From the NCBI GenBank assembly GCA_017535785.1, contig JAFXTN010000008.1, forward strand, positions 1 to 64,000: a stretch of 64,000 nucleotides of DNA, written 5' to 3'. Positions 45,739 to 54,864 of this stretch are shown here, in pieces. How positions within the stretch are numbered: the first letter of the stretch is position 1; every line of letters begins with the position of its first letter. Source of the DNA: Butyrivibrio sp. Lineage in GTDB: Bacteria; Bacillota; Clostridia; Lachnospirales; Lachnospiraceae. The notes under the pieces were generated by a model. It saw only the letters and a program-made list of their open reading frames with translations, did not search any database and was not told the origin of the DNA. Position numbers and translations under genes: made by a program.

Positions 45739-45754
45739 GTTAGCAAATGCTAAC
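45739..45754 (-). promoter_or_regulatory. Iron-box-like palindrome in the flavodoxin promoter
   Basis: GTTAGCAAATGCTAAC, identical to the enolase site including the centre. It falls in the spacer/-10 of the predicted flavodoxin promoter. Confidence 0.75.
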
Positions 45755-45775
45755 ATAATAATCAATACAGATAGC

Positions 45776-45790
45776 TGATAATTATTATCA
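45776..45790. promoter_or_regulatory. Perfect 7-1-7 Fur box
   Basis: TGATAATTATTATCA exactly fits the Bacillus-type Fur consensus TGATAATnATTATCA. It lies between divergent flavodoxin and DUF3793 genes, 22 bp and 60 bp from the two GTTAGC boxes, and could control both. Confidence 0.8.
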
Positions 45791-45849
45791 TAAATGACTG
45801 TAGATCAAAGCAAAGCCCGATGAGATTCGGGTATTTCTTTTGCAAACGC

Positions 45850-45865
45850 GTTAGCCATAGCTAAC
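45850..45865 (+). promoter_or_regulatory. Iron-box-like palindrome before DUF3793
   Basis: GTTAGCCATAGCTAAC, perfect arms, ends directly before AGGAGG and 14 bp before the ATG, so it is in the leader of operon B. A bound protein would block elongation or ribosome access at the DNA or RNA level. Confidence 0.72.
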
Positions 45866-45878
45866 AGGAGGAAACAAA

Positions 45879-46430
45879 ATGGGAGACCAAGTACTTATAG
45901 AGTTATGCTCTCCGACTTTGGCGGGGCTCAAGACGGGCAATCTTTTTACTGTTGATTGTGATGATATAGGAAAGTTCAATCACGAAGTCAGAGGATTTAA
46001 TGCCAGGCTCGCAGACAAAGGGCTTCGCATGATACCGGTCAAATATTGGAACGGGCGCGTGCTCATTTATCTTTACAGACCCTCTTTTTTAAAAAGAGAT
46101 TTTTCAGACAAAGAGGTTTGCAAAGTTCTCAAGGAAAAAGGCTATTCGTACAGCAATGCAGATCTTTGTGTGGCAGAGCTTTCCAAGCATCTTAGGAAAG
46201 ATTCTAAATTTCCGCATGAGATAGGTCTTTTTCTCGGATATCCGGTAAAAGATGTTGTGGGATTTATGAAGGATTCCAGAAAAGGCGTGCAGTACACAGG
46301 CTTTTGGAAGGTTTATGGAGATAAGGACTCTGCGCTTGCAACGTTTGACAGGTACAAAAAGGTAACGGAAATTTACAGCATGGCACATGAAAACGGTGCT
46401 TCATTGGAGCAACTTACAGTTGCCGGGTGA
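45879..46430 (+). CDS. DUF3793 family protein
   Basis: A 183-residue soluble protein of DUF3793, identified by LIELCSPTLAGLKTGNLF at the N terminus, GRVLIYLYRPS, FPHEIGLFLGYPVKDVVGF and WKVYGD with the trailing FDRYKKV. The family is typical of Clostridia and frequently sits with iron genes or flavodoxin; its activity is unknown. First gene of operon B (DUF3793, Fur-like, T, ATPases, S). Confidence 0.9.
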   Translation: MGDQVLIELCSPTLAGLKTGNLFTVDCDDIGKFNHEVRGFNARLADKGLRMIPVKYWNGRVLIYLYRPSFLKRDFSDKEVCKVLKEKGYSYSNADLCVAELSKHLRKDSKFPHEIGLFLGYPVKDVVGFMKDSRKGVQYTGFWKVYGDKDSALATFDRYKKVTEIYSMAHENGASLEQLTVAG

Positions 46431-46440
46431 AAGGGGCAGT

Positions 46441-46674
46441 ATGAGTAAAAAACAGATAATAGGCGTTTTAAGGGAACAAGGATTCAGAGTTACCAAACAG
46501 AGAGAAATAATGGCAGATGTGATCGCGGAAAACGACGGTGCGTCCTGTAAGGATATCTGCTGCATAGTAAAGTCCAAGGACAGATCGATCGGGACGGCTA
46601 CAGTTTACCGTATGATCAAGACTTTGGAGGATCTGGGGATCATAGAGAGGATCGATATGATCAAGCTGCATTAG
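46441..46674 (+). CDS. Short Fur-like winged-helix protein without dimerisation domain
   Basis: A 77-residue protein containing only the DNA-binding half of Fur: VLREQGFRVTKQREIMADVI and SIGTATVYRMIKTLEDLGIIERID. Full Fur proteins have about 140-150 residues; the whole metal-binding and dimerisation half is absent. It ends in a clean TAG with no in-frame continuation. ATG 46441 has AAAGGGG upstream, 10 bp after DUF3793. Either a natural short family or a truncation; retained position in an iron operon suggests a role. Confidence 0.8.
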   Translation: MSKKQIIGVLREQGFRVTKQREIMADVIAENDGASCKDICCIVKSKDRSIGTATVYRMIKTLEDLGIIERIDMIKLH

Positions 46675-46713
46675 GCAGTGTTATTTAGTCAGAAATGAGG
46701 AAAGTATGAAAAA

Positions 46714-47391
46714 ATGAAAGCAATTAATATCAACCCTATCGTTCTCATTATAGTGAACATAATCGCTCCGTCGATGTACATGTTCTTAAGCGGAAAATTC
46801 ATCCAGGTATTCCTGCTGGTATTTGCAGCGGCACTCATGGCCTTGATGGGGAGGTTCAAGAGGCTTGCGATATATCTTTTGATATACGGCGCTATTATGG
46901 GAATATATTACGTGACAATGCAGATAAAGAGTATAGAAGCCACCGGTCTTTTTCTGATCGTGTTGGTTCAGTGCGTTCCGTGTATTGCACTGGCTTCAAT
47001 ACTCGTAAGTAAATATAATTCCGCGCAGCTTCTGTCTGCGCTTGAAACACTTCATGTTCCGAGAGTGCTTGTAGTGGCCGTCACGATCACACTCAAATAT
47101 ATCCCTACATTCAGAAGAGAGTTTTCTTATATTACAGAATCGATGAGACTTAGAGGAATCGGATTCACCTGGAAGAGACCGGTGAAGAGCTTCCAATATT
47201 TTATTGTGCCTCAGCTGTTCAGATGCGCTGCGCTTGCGGAAGAAGTCACTGCGGCGGGACTTGTAAAAGGGATCGATGCGCCCATGAACAGGTCGTCATA
47301 TTTTGAAGAAAAATTCACCTTCGCGGACGTAGCGGTTCTTGTTGTGTTTGCGGCAGGACTCGTGGGAGGTATCGTATGGAAGCATATGTGA
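46714..47391 (+). CDS. ECF transporter T-component, operon B
   Basis: A 225-residue membrane protein: five or six helices, LKYIPTFRREFSYITESMRLRGIGF coupling segment and AAGLVKGID at the position of the second ARG-type motif. A minimal ORF (ATG AAA AAA TGA at 46706) precedes and overlaps its ATG 46714, whose spacing from GAGGAAAG is long; a one-base change in the A6 run would extend the N terminus by MKK. Confidence 0.85.
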   Translation: MKAININPIVLIIVNIIAPSMYMFLSGKFIQVFLLVFAAALMALMGRFKRLAIYLLIYGAIMGIYYVTMQIKSIEATGLFLIVLVQCVPCIALASILVSKYNSAQLLSALETLHVPRVLVVAVTITLKYIPTFRREFSYITESMRLRGIGFTWKRPVKSFQYFIVPQLFRCAALAEEVTAAGLVKGIDAPMNRSSYFEEKFTFADVAVLVVFAAGLVGGIVWKHM

Positions 47392-48809
47392 AAAAAGAAA
47401 ATGTGATAAAAGCGGACAACCTTAGCTTTAACTACGAGGAATCGGAGGAAGGCATAAGTGATGTCAATTTTGATATAAGCGAGGGGGAGATAGTTCTTCT
47501 TACGGGAAACAGCGGAAGCGGAAAGTCAACGCTTTTAAAGTGCTTGAACGGCCTGATCCCGGCAGTTACCGAAGGGGATATGAAAGGTCTTTTGTCGATC
47601 GAAGGTGAGAACTATTCGGAGCTTAAGATGTACCGTCTGAACCAGATGATCGGATCGGTATTTCAGAATCCGCGCTCGCAGTTTTTTACGGACAATACGA
47701 CAGCGGAGCTTGTCTTTCCGATGGAGAATTACGGTTTTTCCAAAGAAGAAATGAAGGAGAGACTTGAGAGCCTTTGTAAGACATTCGGTATCAGCGAGCT
47801 TATGGACAGAAATATCTTTTCTTTATCAAGCGGAGAGCGTCAGCTTATTGCGCTTGCATCCGCAGTAACGATGAAGCAGAGGGTTCTTTTGTTCGATGAA
47901 CCGAGCGCAAACCTTGATTACGGCAACGCAATGAGGCTCGGACGGTTATTGAAAAAGCTTCGTGATAAGGGATACACCATCATTGTCGCCGATCACAGAT
48001 TCTATTACCTGGGAGGGGAGATCGACAAGGTTCTCTTTATGGAAGACGGAAAGCTGAAGCTCTGTAACAGCGAGGAAGAATTCAAGCAAGGCAACTACAA
48101 TACGCGAAGCTTTGACATCTTCTCGATAGACATCCCATTTCCCGAAAAGAGACAAGCAAGCGAAGTTGTCGCAAGCCTTGAGGATGTGCGCTACAAGGAT
48201 ATTTTAAACGGAGTGGATCTCAAGCTTAATAAAGGTGAGATCACGGTCCTAGTCGGAAACAACGGAGCGGGGAAGACCACTTTGGCTAAGGCGCTGTGCA
48301 TGAGCATCAAGCCCGACAGCGGTAAAGTCGATGTCTCGGGACTTCCTTTCTTTATCATGCAGGATCCCGATTATCAGCTATTCGGAACTTCTGTTAAAAA
48401 TGAGCTTGAGCTGGTAAAAAAAGATCCCGCGGCGATAGATCATTGTCTTAAATATTTGGGACTATCCAAATACAAATACAAGCATCCCTTTGACCTCAGC
48501 GGAGGCCAGAAGCAGAGACTTCAGATAGGTATGGCGATGCTCTGCGACAGAGAGCTTATAATCTTCGACGAACCCACAAGCGGACTTGATGTCTACTCGA
48601 TGTTAAATGTCTCGAAGGAGATAAACAGACTAAGGGAAAAGGCGGGCGTTCTTGTGATCTCGCATGACTATGAGTTCATAAGACATGTCGCGAATAGGGT
48701 AGTGTACCTAAAGGACGGCGTGATCAAAAAAGATTTTATTTTGGATGAGCAGAGCTTATCTGATTTAAATAACATTTTTAAAGAAATGCAGGAGGATAAA
48801 GACGTATGA
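47376..48809 (+). CDS. Tandem ECF ATPase (EcfA-like pair in one chain), operon B
   Basis: A 477-residue protein with two ATPase domains: Walker A GNSGSGKST (about 44-52) and GNNGAGKTT (near 297), signatures LSSGERQ (variant) and LSGGQKQRLQIGMAML, Walker B LLFDEPSANLD and IIFDEPTSGLD. Equivalent to the N-terminal half of the fusion protein in operon A. Overlaps the T gene by 16 bp and the S gene by 4 bp. Confidence 0.9.
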   Translation: MEAYVKKENVIKADNLSFNYEESEEGISDVNFDISEGEIVLLTGNSGSGKSTLLKCLNGLIPAVTEGDMKGLLSIEGENYSELKMYRLNQMIGSVFQNPRSQFFTDNTTAELVFPMENYGFSKEEMKERLESLCKTFGISELMDRNIFSLSSGERQLIALASAVTMKQRVLLFDEPSANLDYGNAMRLGRLLKKLRDKGYTIIVADHRFYYLGGEIDKVLFMEDGKLKLCNSEEEFKQGNYNTRSFDIFSIDIPFPEKRQASEVVASLEDVRYKDILNGVDLKLNKGEITVLVGNNGAGKTTLAKALCMSIKPDSGKVDVSGLPFFIMQDPDYQLFGTSVKNELELVKKDPAAIDHCLKYLGLSKYKYKHPFDLSGGQKQRLQIGMAMLCDRELIIFDEPTSGLDVYSMLNVSKEINRLREKAGVLVISHDYEFIRHVANRVVYLKDGVIKKDFILDEQSLSDLNNIFKEMQEDKDV

Positions 48810-49405
48810 AAATGTTAAAGATCAAAGATGTAGTAATGGTGGCGCTTTTAACGGCGCTTTACTTTGTCGCTTACATGGTGGGAAGCGGAGTAAGCATGGT
48901 GTTCGGACCTTTCGGACATGCGATCAGTCCCGGACTTTGCGGATTCTTTACGGGGGTAGTTTTTTATTTCGTCAGCAGAAAGATTGGTAAGTTTTTACAG
49001 TTTTCACTTATGCAGGCAATTGTAATGATACTTTTCAGCATCATGGGAGCAGGATATCTACCGTGGATCATAACTTCTATGATCTGTGCGATCATTGCGG
49101 ATCTTATCGCATCAAGAGAAAGTAAGCCCGCTGTATGGAAGGTCGCTGTAGCATCAGGTGTGTTCCATGTAGGACAGGCACTTGGAGCGATCATTCCTTC
49201 AATTTTCTTTATGGAGAGCTACAAGGCTGATTGGGTATCAAGAGGACAGACACCTGAGCATATGGACGAGATGATCGCTGCTACAACAGGAGCAATGGGC
49301 GTTATAGCAACTGTGATCGTATTTGCGCTTGCTTTTGCGGGAATCTATTTAGGACACCTCATTCTCAGAAAGCACTTTGAGAAAAAGGAAGCTCAGGCAG
49401 CATGA
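48806..49405 (+). CDS. MptD family ECF S-component, operon B
   Basis: A 199-residue membrane protein with five or six helices, MLKIKDVVMVALLTALYFVAY N-terminal helix, and LGHLILRKHFEKKEAQ C terminus. Paralogue of the protein at 38931. ATGA overlap with the ATPase gene. Substrate probably iron, haem or a chelate, inferred from the regulatory context only. Confidence 0.85.
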   Translation: MKMLKIKDVVMVALLTALYFVAYMVGSGVSMVFGPFGHAISPGLCGFFTGVVFYFVSRKIGKFLQFSLMQAIVMILFSIMGAGYLPWIITSMICAIIADLIASRESKPAVWKVAVASGVFHVGQALGAIIPSIFFMESYKADWVSRGQTPEHMDEMIAATTGAMGVIATVIVFALAFAGIYLGHLILRKHFEKKEAQAA

Positions 49406-49481
49406 AGGCCTCAGATTGCATTCTTATCGTTAACAATGGTAAGATTGAGGAAAGTGAAAATCACGATAAGATGAGGGGCAT

Positions 49482-50249
49482 ATGTGGCAGATTATTTTAA
49501 TACCGTTCTTGGGAACGACGCTGGGTGCAGCGACAGTATTTCTGTTCAGAAAATCGATTGGTGAAAAGATGCAGAAAGCATTCACCGGATTTGCGTCAGG
49601 TGTGATGGTTGCGGCTTCTTTTTTCAGCCTTATACTCCCTGCGCTTGAACAGACGCAGGATATGGGAAGGCTGGGTTTTATCCCGGCATGTATAGGCTTT
49701 GGAATAGGTATGTTGTTCCTGCTTGTGCTTGACGTGATCACACCGCATATGCATTTGGATAAAATGGAAGAAGGCCCCAAAAGTGGCCTTAAGAGGACTA
49801 CCAAACTGGTCCTTGCCGTTACACTTCACAATATACCCGAAGGAATGGCGGTTGGAATAGTATGCGCCGGCTGGATGAGCGGAAATGCCGCAATAACATT
49901 TACCGGTGCACTTGCACTTGCGATAGGTATCGCGATCCAGAACTTCCCTGAGGGAGCGATTGTTTCAATGCCGCTTCTCGGAGAGGGCGTTCCGAAGAGT
50001 AAAACATTTTTATACGGCATGCTTTCCGGTATAGTGGAGCCTATCGGAGCACTGCTTATCATCGCAGCTTCGAGACTTCTCATACCCACGATGCCGTATC
50101 TTTTGAGCTTTGCCGCAGGAGCAATGATCTACGTTGTTGTCGAAGAGCTTATTCCGGAGATGTCGGAAGGAAAACATTCCAACATCGGAACAGTCTGCTT
50201 CGCCGCAGGATTCATTGTTATGATGGCACTTGATGTCGGACTTGGGTAA
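49482..50249 (+). CDS. ZIP family metal transporter
   Basis: A 255-residue divalent-metal transporter with eight membrane helices. The metal-binding helices are HNIPEGMAVGI (about residues 115-125) and NFPEGAIVSMPL (about 149-160), with the E-E-L-I-P-E segment near the C terminus. The GufA-like branch, which takes up zinc, iron or manganese. GAGGGG before ATG 49482; 76 bp after operon B. Confidence 0.9.
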   Translation: MWQIILIPFLGTTLGAATVFLFRKSIGEKMQKAFTGFASGVMVAASFFSLILPALEQTQDMGRLGFIPACIGFGIGMLFLLVLDVITPHMHLDKMEEGPKSGLKRTTKLVLAVTLHNIPEGMAVGIVCAGWMSGNAAITFTGALALAIGIAIQNFPEGAIVSMPLLGEGVPKSKTFLYGMLSGIVEPIGALLIIAASRLLIPTMPYLLSFAAGAMIYVVVEELIPEMSEGKHSNIGTVCFAAGFIVMMALDVGLG

Positions 50250-50280
50250 AAGATATATTCGCAGGTCGAAGGAGTATTTC

Positions 50281-50961
50281 ATGAATTACAAGACTATTGA
50301 CATGGCAACATATGCAAGAAAAGAGCATTTCAATCACTTTAGGAGCATGGTCTATCCGTTCGTCACAATGACCGTTCAGGTAGATATATCCGATTGGATC
50401 GTGCGCCTTAAAAAGGCCAAGTATCCTCTTTTTCTTTGCTTTCAATATGCGGTAAGCCGCGCAGCCAATGCGGTTCCCGAGTTTCGTCAGCGCATAAAGG
50501 GAGATGGCATAATCGAATATGATTATTGCAATCCATCCTATACCGTTGCGCTTCCCGACGAGACTTACAGATATTGTCTTGTAAACACCGATCAGCCTCT
50601 TTTGGATTATCTTGAAGAAGCTAAGATCAAACAGAATAAAGCTCTTAATGATGAGCATCTTGAAGAAGAGGGCGAATCTGAGAGCCATCTTTATACTTCC
50701 GTTGTTCCGTGGCAGGATTTTACCGGCGGCACCATGCCGTATCCCAGTGCTGACTTTTCTGTTCCAAACGTAGTTTGGGGTAAATATAAGTCTGAGAAAT
50801 ATCTTGTCATGGAGGGTGGTAACATTGTAGAAAAAACAAAGACAACCATCCCTGTGGTTGTCTTTGTAAATCATGCTCTTATTGACGGGCTTCATATATC
50901 CAAGTTCTTTTCCAATCTGGAAAAAGAGCTTGCTGATATGCAATTTCCCATTACGATTTAA
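50281..50961 (+). CDS. Chloramphenicol-acetyltransferase-like O-acetyltransferase
   Basis: A 226-residue CAT-fold protein. The catalytic His is in [15 protein letters not shown] (about residues 197-211; consensus HHxxxDG with one His replaced by Asn), and [10 protein letters not shown] matches the acetyl-CoA tunnel segment. CAT homologues in anaerobes may not modify chloramphenicol. ATG 50281 follows GAAGGAG. Its end overlaps the convergent chemoreceptor gene by 11 bp. Confidence 0.87.
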   Translation: MNYKTIDMATYARKEHFNHFRSMVYPFVTMTVQVDISDWIVRLKKAKYPLFLCFQYAVSRAANAVPEFRQRIKGDGIIEYDYCNPSYTVALPDETYRYCLVNTDQPLLDYLEEAKIKQNKALNDEHLEEEGESESHLYTSVVPWQDFTGGTMPYPSADFSVPNVVWGKYKSEKYLVMEGGNIVEKTKTTIPVVVFVNHALIDGLHISKFFSNLEKELADMQFPITI

Positions 50962-52990
50962 AGAATTTCATTTCTTCATTGAGCTTCTCTGCAATATCCT
51001 TGAGGTCGTCAGCTGACGATGCAAGTGTTGTAACAGTAGCTGAGAGCTCTTGCATGGATGCGCCGGTTTCCTCTGAGGAAGCGGCGTTTTCTTCTGATAT
51101 TGCGGAAAGTGCGCTCATTGTATCAACAACGGCATTCTTAGAGGTCTCACATGTATCTGCACCCTGTGATATAAGCTGAACTCCGCCGACAGTGCTTCCG
51201 ATATCCTGAAGCATTCCGTTAACTGCCGTAAGCGTCTCACCGATCGCTATCTGTTGGTCGCTATTGCCGCTCTTGACGTCTTCGGCTGCAGCAACTGCGG
51301 CTTTACTCTGTTCAAGGAGCGTACTCATCTCTTTCATGATATCATCAGCCATTGCCTTTGAATCGTCGGCAAGCTTGCCGATCTCTTCAGCAACAACAGC
51401 AAATCCTTTTCCGGCTTCGCCTGCTCTTGCAGCTTCGATGGAAGCGTTGAGTGAAAGGAGGTTGGTCTGAGTTGCGATCGATGTGATTCCTTCAACCTTT
51501 TCGCTGATATTGTCAACGGCTTGCTGTGTAGCCTGGATAGTCTGAGCAATGTCATCTATCTTGTTCGTCATTTCAACGGATGATTCCTGAAGTGACGACA
51601 GTGACTGACTCGATATTTCCGAAGCTTCTTTCATCTTGCTTGCAAGTCCTGAGAGCTGTCCCGTGGATGTCTGTACATCACCTACAGCGTCACCGATCTT
51701 ACTTACGTTGTCGGTAGCATCCTGAATCTCATCAGCCTGCTGCGTAGCGCCCGATGCGATCTCCTGAACCGCATTGGATACATCTTCCGCGGTCTGCGCG
51801 ATCTGATTAGCCATATCGGAAAGCTCATCGGATGACTGTCCAACGTTTGCAGCAGATTCTTTTATGTGGCCTACTATCTCGTCAAGCGTTCCTATAACTG
51901 AATTGGTGGCCTTTGAAATGGCACCGAATTCGTCTTTTCTTTTATCAAATTTAGTAACCTTAACAAATCTACCGTCTGCAAGTGCTCCAAGGGATGCATT
52001 AACGGCTGCGATTGGCTCTGTAAAGTTCTTTGCTATAAGGAATGAGATCACTGTAGCAATGGCAAGCAGGATCAGGCCAAGTATAACAACGGTGATCGCC
52101 GAGCGCGTAGCCGACGCCATTATCTCATAATTGGTCTCGGAAACGGCAACCACGAAGCCTGTGACAGGCTCTCTTACCCATGATGTGTAGGTGAGTTTTC
52201 CGTCTATCATGCTTTCGAAAAGTCCGCTCATATCAGAAGTTGTCATGAATTCTTCTTCTGTATGTACTATCGGCTCATCCTCAGGAGTTATCTCGAACTG
52301 TGAATGAGCGGCGACAGTACCGGCTTTGTCGACAATGTATCCGTTCTTAACGTTATCTGCAAGGAACTGGTGCAAAACGCTAAGGTCGAAGCTTCGCTGC
52401 AGTGTTCCGATCATCTCTCCGGTATCGGGATCAAAAACAGGAACGATGATGATCGTGATCCTGTTTCCTGCGGCCTTACTTATAACGATCTCGGAAACAG
52501 CGGTGCTCTTGGTAGCCCAGCATTCCTGGAAATATGCTCTGTCTGAAATGTTGGTCGAATCCTTTCGGTCGGTCCTTATGAGCTGATCGCCGCTCGGGAT
52601 CGAAAGGATCGCGTTTTTGTTTCCGTCATTGATGTTGGAATTTATTTCGTCCATCTGACGAAGGATGATCTCTCTTTTGGCTTCGGCACCCTCCTGATCC
52701 CAGGTCTTCACGTAGTCGATCGTGCTCTGCGCCGACGCGCACGTCTGGAGTGCGATCAGATTTTGTTGGATCAATTCTGAATATTTGCCCTCAACCACCT
52801 TTGCATCTGAACTTAGAAGATCCAGCGCGTCAGTTTTGGCTTTGCCTGTCGCGGTCTTATAGCTTACAAGTACCGCAAGTGCAAGTGGAACAATAACTAT
52901 AATGAGGATTATCGCTATGAGTCTGGTCTTTATGCTGTCCTTAAAACTAATATCACTTTTTTTCTTGATAACATTAGATTTCGCCGCCAT
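50951..52990 (-). CDS. Methyl-accepting chemotaxis protein (dCACHE sensor)
   Basis: A 679-residue chemoreceptor: membrane helix near 25-47, extracytoplasmic double Cache domain (about 50-295) with [18 protein letters not shown]-like ligand motif, second helix (about 300-325), HAMP, then a cytoplasmic signalling domain with tip [14 protein letters not shown]-type residues. It detects a small ligand, perhaps an amino or organic acid, and signals to CheA. GGAGG is five bases from ATG 52990, which I prefer over a GTG six bases upstream. Only chemotaxis gene in the window. Confidence 0.92.
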   Translation of the reverse strand: MAAKSNVIKKKSDISFKDSIKTRLIAIILIIVIVPLALAVLVSYKTATGKAKTDALDLLSSDAKVVEGKYSELIQQNLIALQTCASAQSTIDYVKTWDQEGAEAKREIILRQMDEINSNINDGNKNAILSIPSGDQLIRTDRKDSTNISDRAYFQECWATKSTAVSEIVISKAAGNRITIIIVPVFDPDTGEMIGTLQRSFDLSVLHQFLADNVKNGYIVDKAGTVAAHSQFEITPEDEPIVHTEEEFMTTSDMSGLFESMIDGKLTYTSWVREPVTGFVVAVSETNYEIMASATRSAITVVILGLILLAIATVISFLIAKNFTEPIAAVNASLGALADGRFVKVTKFDKRKDEFGAISKATNSVIGTLDEIVGHIKESAANVGQSSDELSDMANQIAQTAEDVSNAVQEIASGATQQADEIQDATDNVSKIGDAVGDVQTSTGQLSGLASKMKEASEISSQSLSSLQESSVEMTNKIDDIAQTIQATQQAVDNISEKVEGITSIATQTNLLSLNASIEAARAGEAGKGFAVVAEEIGKLADDSKAMADDIMKEMSTLLEQSKAAVAAAEDVKSGNSDQQIAIGETLTAVNGMLQDIGSTVGGVQLISQGADTCETSKNAVVDTMSALSAISEENAASSEETGASMQELSATVTTLASSADDLKDIAEKLNEEMKFFKS

Positions 52991-53164
52991 AAACACCTCC
53001 GTGAAGAAACCGGTTAGAACTGTTTTTAGATATTTTCGTAAAAAGATAGTGTCTCTACAAAAGGGGTCACTTAAAATTCTACAACTAAAACTGACTAAAT
53101 AGCGTGCGTTTATAAACTTTTAATCAATATTTAATAGGAAATATATGAGGGAAGATCGTAGCCC

Positions 53165-53193
53165 TTTCCGTGTGCCTTGGAAGACGCTATAAT
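53165..53193 (+). promoter_or_regulatory. Predicted promoter of the nucleoside phosphorylase gene
   Basis: Perfect -10 TATAAT (53188-53193) 17 bp after a weak -35 TTTCCG (53165-53170), 26 bp before the start codon. The rest of the 223-bp gap holds nothing else I can support. Confidence 0.5.
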
Positions 53194-53219
53194 AGAACAT
53201 AAACTCAAGGAGGAAAGAC

Positions 53220-53990
53220 ATGATCATAAAAAACGAGATACCCATACTGGAATACGACGATCACTCCTTGGAGGTGATCGAACCAAACCACGGAAGTAAG
53301 GACATAAAGCTCCCGGAGAAGTGTCTTTTTGCTTTTCTTGGAGATGTTGTTGATAGATATGCCAAAGAGCAGGGTGCGGATATCGCAGAAGAATACATTA
53401 CGGTCTCGCACAACATTAAGGTATATATTATGCATGAAAAAGATGAGGATATATGCCTTGTCCAGCCGACGATCGGGGCTCCTGCGGCAACAGCGCTGCT
53501 TGATTATCTTGTGAGCTGCGGTTGCAAAAAGATCATAGCGGTCGGCTCCTGCGGCGTTCTTACGGATATCCCCGAAAATGCATTCCTTGTTCCTACCAGG
53601 GCGCTTAGAGGGGAAGGCACGTCTTATCAGTACTTGCCGGCTTCAAGATACATCGAACTCGACGAGGAACCGATAAGCGTTATCGAGAATACCTTCAAAG
53701 AACATGATCTTCCGTTTGTGACCTGCACAACTTGGACAACCGACGGATTTTTCAGAGAGACAAAAGATATGGTGAAATACCGCTTGGAAGAAGGCTGCTC
53801 TGTAGTTGAGATGGAGTGCTCGGCTCTTGCTGCGTGCTGCCAAAAAAGAGGTGCCAAGTTCGGACAGTTCCTGTTTACGGCGGATTCGCTTGCTAATGTG
53901 CACGAGTACGACCTTAGGGATTTCGGGTTAGATTCGCATGAGAAAGCTCTTTTGCTGGGGCTTGATATTCTGAGAAATTATAAAAACTAA
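53220..53990 (+). CDS. Nucleoside phosphorylase (PNP/UDP family)
   Basis: A 256-residue phosphorylase splitting nucleosides with phosphate. IGAPAATALLDYLVSCGCKKIIAVGSCGVL (about residues 84-113) is the core signature; VVEMECSALAACCQKRG provides the ribose-binding Met-Glu; FTADSLAN is the base-pocket loop. Uridine or purine preference cannot be decided. Followed after 12 bp by an ArsC-like gene. Confidence 0.88.
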   Translation: MIIKNEIPILEYDDHSLEVIEPNHGSKDIKLPEKCLFAFLGDVVDRYAKEQGADIAEEYITVSHNIKVYIMHEKDEDICLVQPTIGAPAATALLDYLVSCGCKKIIAVGSCGVLTDIPENAFLVPTRALRGEGTSYQYLPASRYIELDEEPISVIENTFKEHDLPFVTCTTWTTDGFFRETKDMVKYRLEEGCSVVEMECSALAACCQKRGAKFGQFLFTADSLANVHEYDLRDFGLDSHEKALLLGLDILRNYKN

Positions 53991-54002
53991 GGGGAAAAGA
54001 GT

Positions 54003-54344
54003 ATGAACATACAGATATTCGGAACTAAAAAGTGTAACGATACCAAGAAGGCTGAGCGATTCTTTAAGGAGCGAGGCATCAAATTCCAGTTCATAGACAT
54101 GAAGGAAAAGGGAATGAGCAAGGGCGAGCTTACGTCTGTTGCAAGCGCAAATGGCGGTATCATGAATATGATAGATCCTGCTGCTAAAGACAAGGACGCA
54201 GTTGCGCTCATGCAATATATAGCCGACGAGGACAAGCTCGAGAAGCTCCTTGAAAACCAACAGATAATAAAAACTCCCGTTGTAAGAAACGGCAAGCAGG
54301 CGACACTCGGCTACCAACCCGATGTCTGGAAGAAGTGGGAGTGA
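54003..54344 (+). CDS. ArsC/Spx-family protein with a single Cys
   Basis: A 113-residue thioredoxin-fold protein: IFGTKKCNDTKKAERFFKERGI (Cys at residue 12), late TPVVRNGKQATLGYQPDVWKKW. Only one Cys is present, unlike the CxxC relative at 21992. Arsenate reductase function is unproven; redox role likely. Part of a run of closely spaced genes from 53220. Confidence 0.82.
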   Translation: MNIQIFGTKKCNDTKKAERFFKERGIKFQFIDMKEKGMSKGELTSVASANGGIMNMIDPAAKDKDAVALMQYIADEDKLEKLLENQQIIKTPVVRNGKQATLGYQPDVWKKWE

Positions 54345-54404
54345 GGCTGTAATGATATGATCATTAAGCCGAAAGAATTTTTGTATCATAAGGAGGAACG
54401 CGGT

Positions 54405-54857
54405 ATGCGTCCGACACGAACAGAAAAAGAAAATGCGATGAGGGAGAAGATAATCCCTGAATTATACGCAAATGAATATAACAAATTTATAGGCTTTGAG
54501 GTTTTGGAGCTAAGCGCGACATACAGCAAGGCGAGGATCAAGGCGGACACGAGGCTTCACAACACGTACGGAAGTATCCACGGAGGAGCGCTGCTGTCAT
54601 TTGTTGATGCGATGGCGGGTGCGACGGGAAGTATGAGCGGATATTATGTGACGACGGTTTCCGCGAACCTGAATTTCTTGCTTCCTGCGGTGAACACTGA
54701 ATACATTTACTGCGAGTGTATGAAACTCAAGACAGGTAAGCACATACTGGTATTTGATATACGAGTTACCGACGACAACGGAAATCTTTTGGACAGCGGT
54801 GAGTTCTCGTTCTTTGCAAGCAAGGTTCCGGTACTCGGAGACAATCTGAAATTCTAA
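54405..54857 (+). CDS. PaaI-type hotdog-fold thioesterase
   Basis: A 150-residue hotdog protein of the PaaI family. NTYGSIHGGALLSFVDAMAGA (about residues 54-74) is the signature helix with the HGG motif, followed by VTTVSANLNFLLPA. Hydrolyses an acyl-CoA of unknown type. AAGGAGG at 54390-54396 fixes ATG 54405; the longer frame from 54357 has no site. Confidence 0.88.
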   Translation: MRPTRTEKENAMREKIIPELYANEYNKFIGFEVLELSATYSKARIKADTRLHNTYGSIHGGALLSFVDAMAGATGSMSGYYVTTVSANLNFLLPAVNTEYIYCECMKLKTGKHILVFDIRVTDDNGNLLDSGEFSFFASKVPVLGDNLKF

Positions 54858-54864
54858 TAGGTAA

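Noticed and set aside
49405-49482. GTTAAC near 49428 as another iron-box-like site before the ZIP gene
   Set aside because: Only GTTAAC is present, without the paired TTAGC/GCTAA half-sites.
52997-53219. Sigma-28-type promoter for the chemoreceptor
   Set aside because: I could not find a TAAA-N15-CGATA match on the minus strand.
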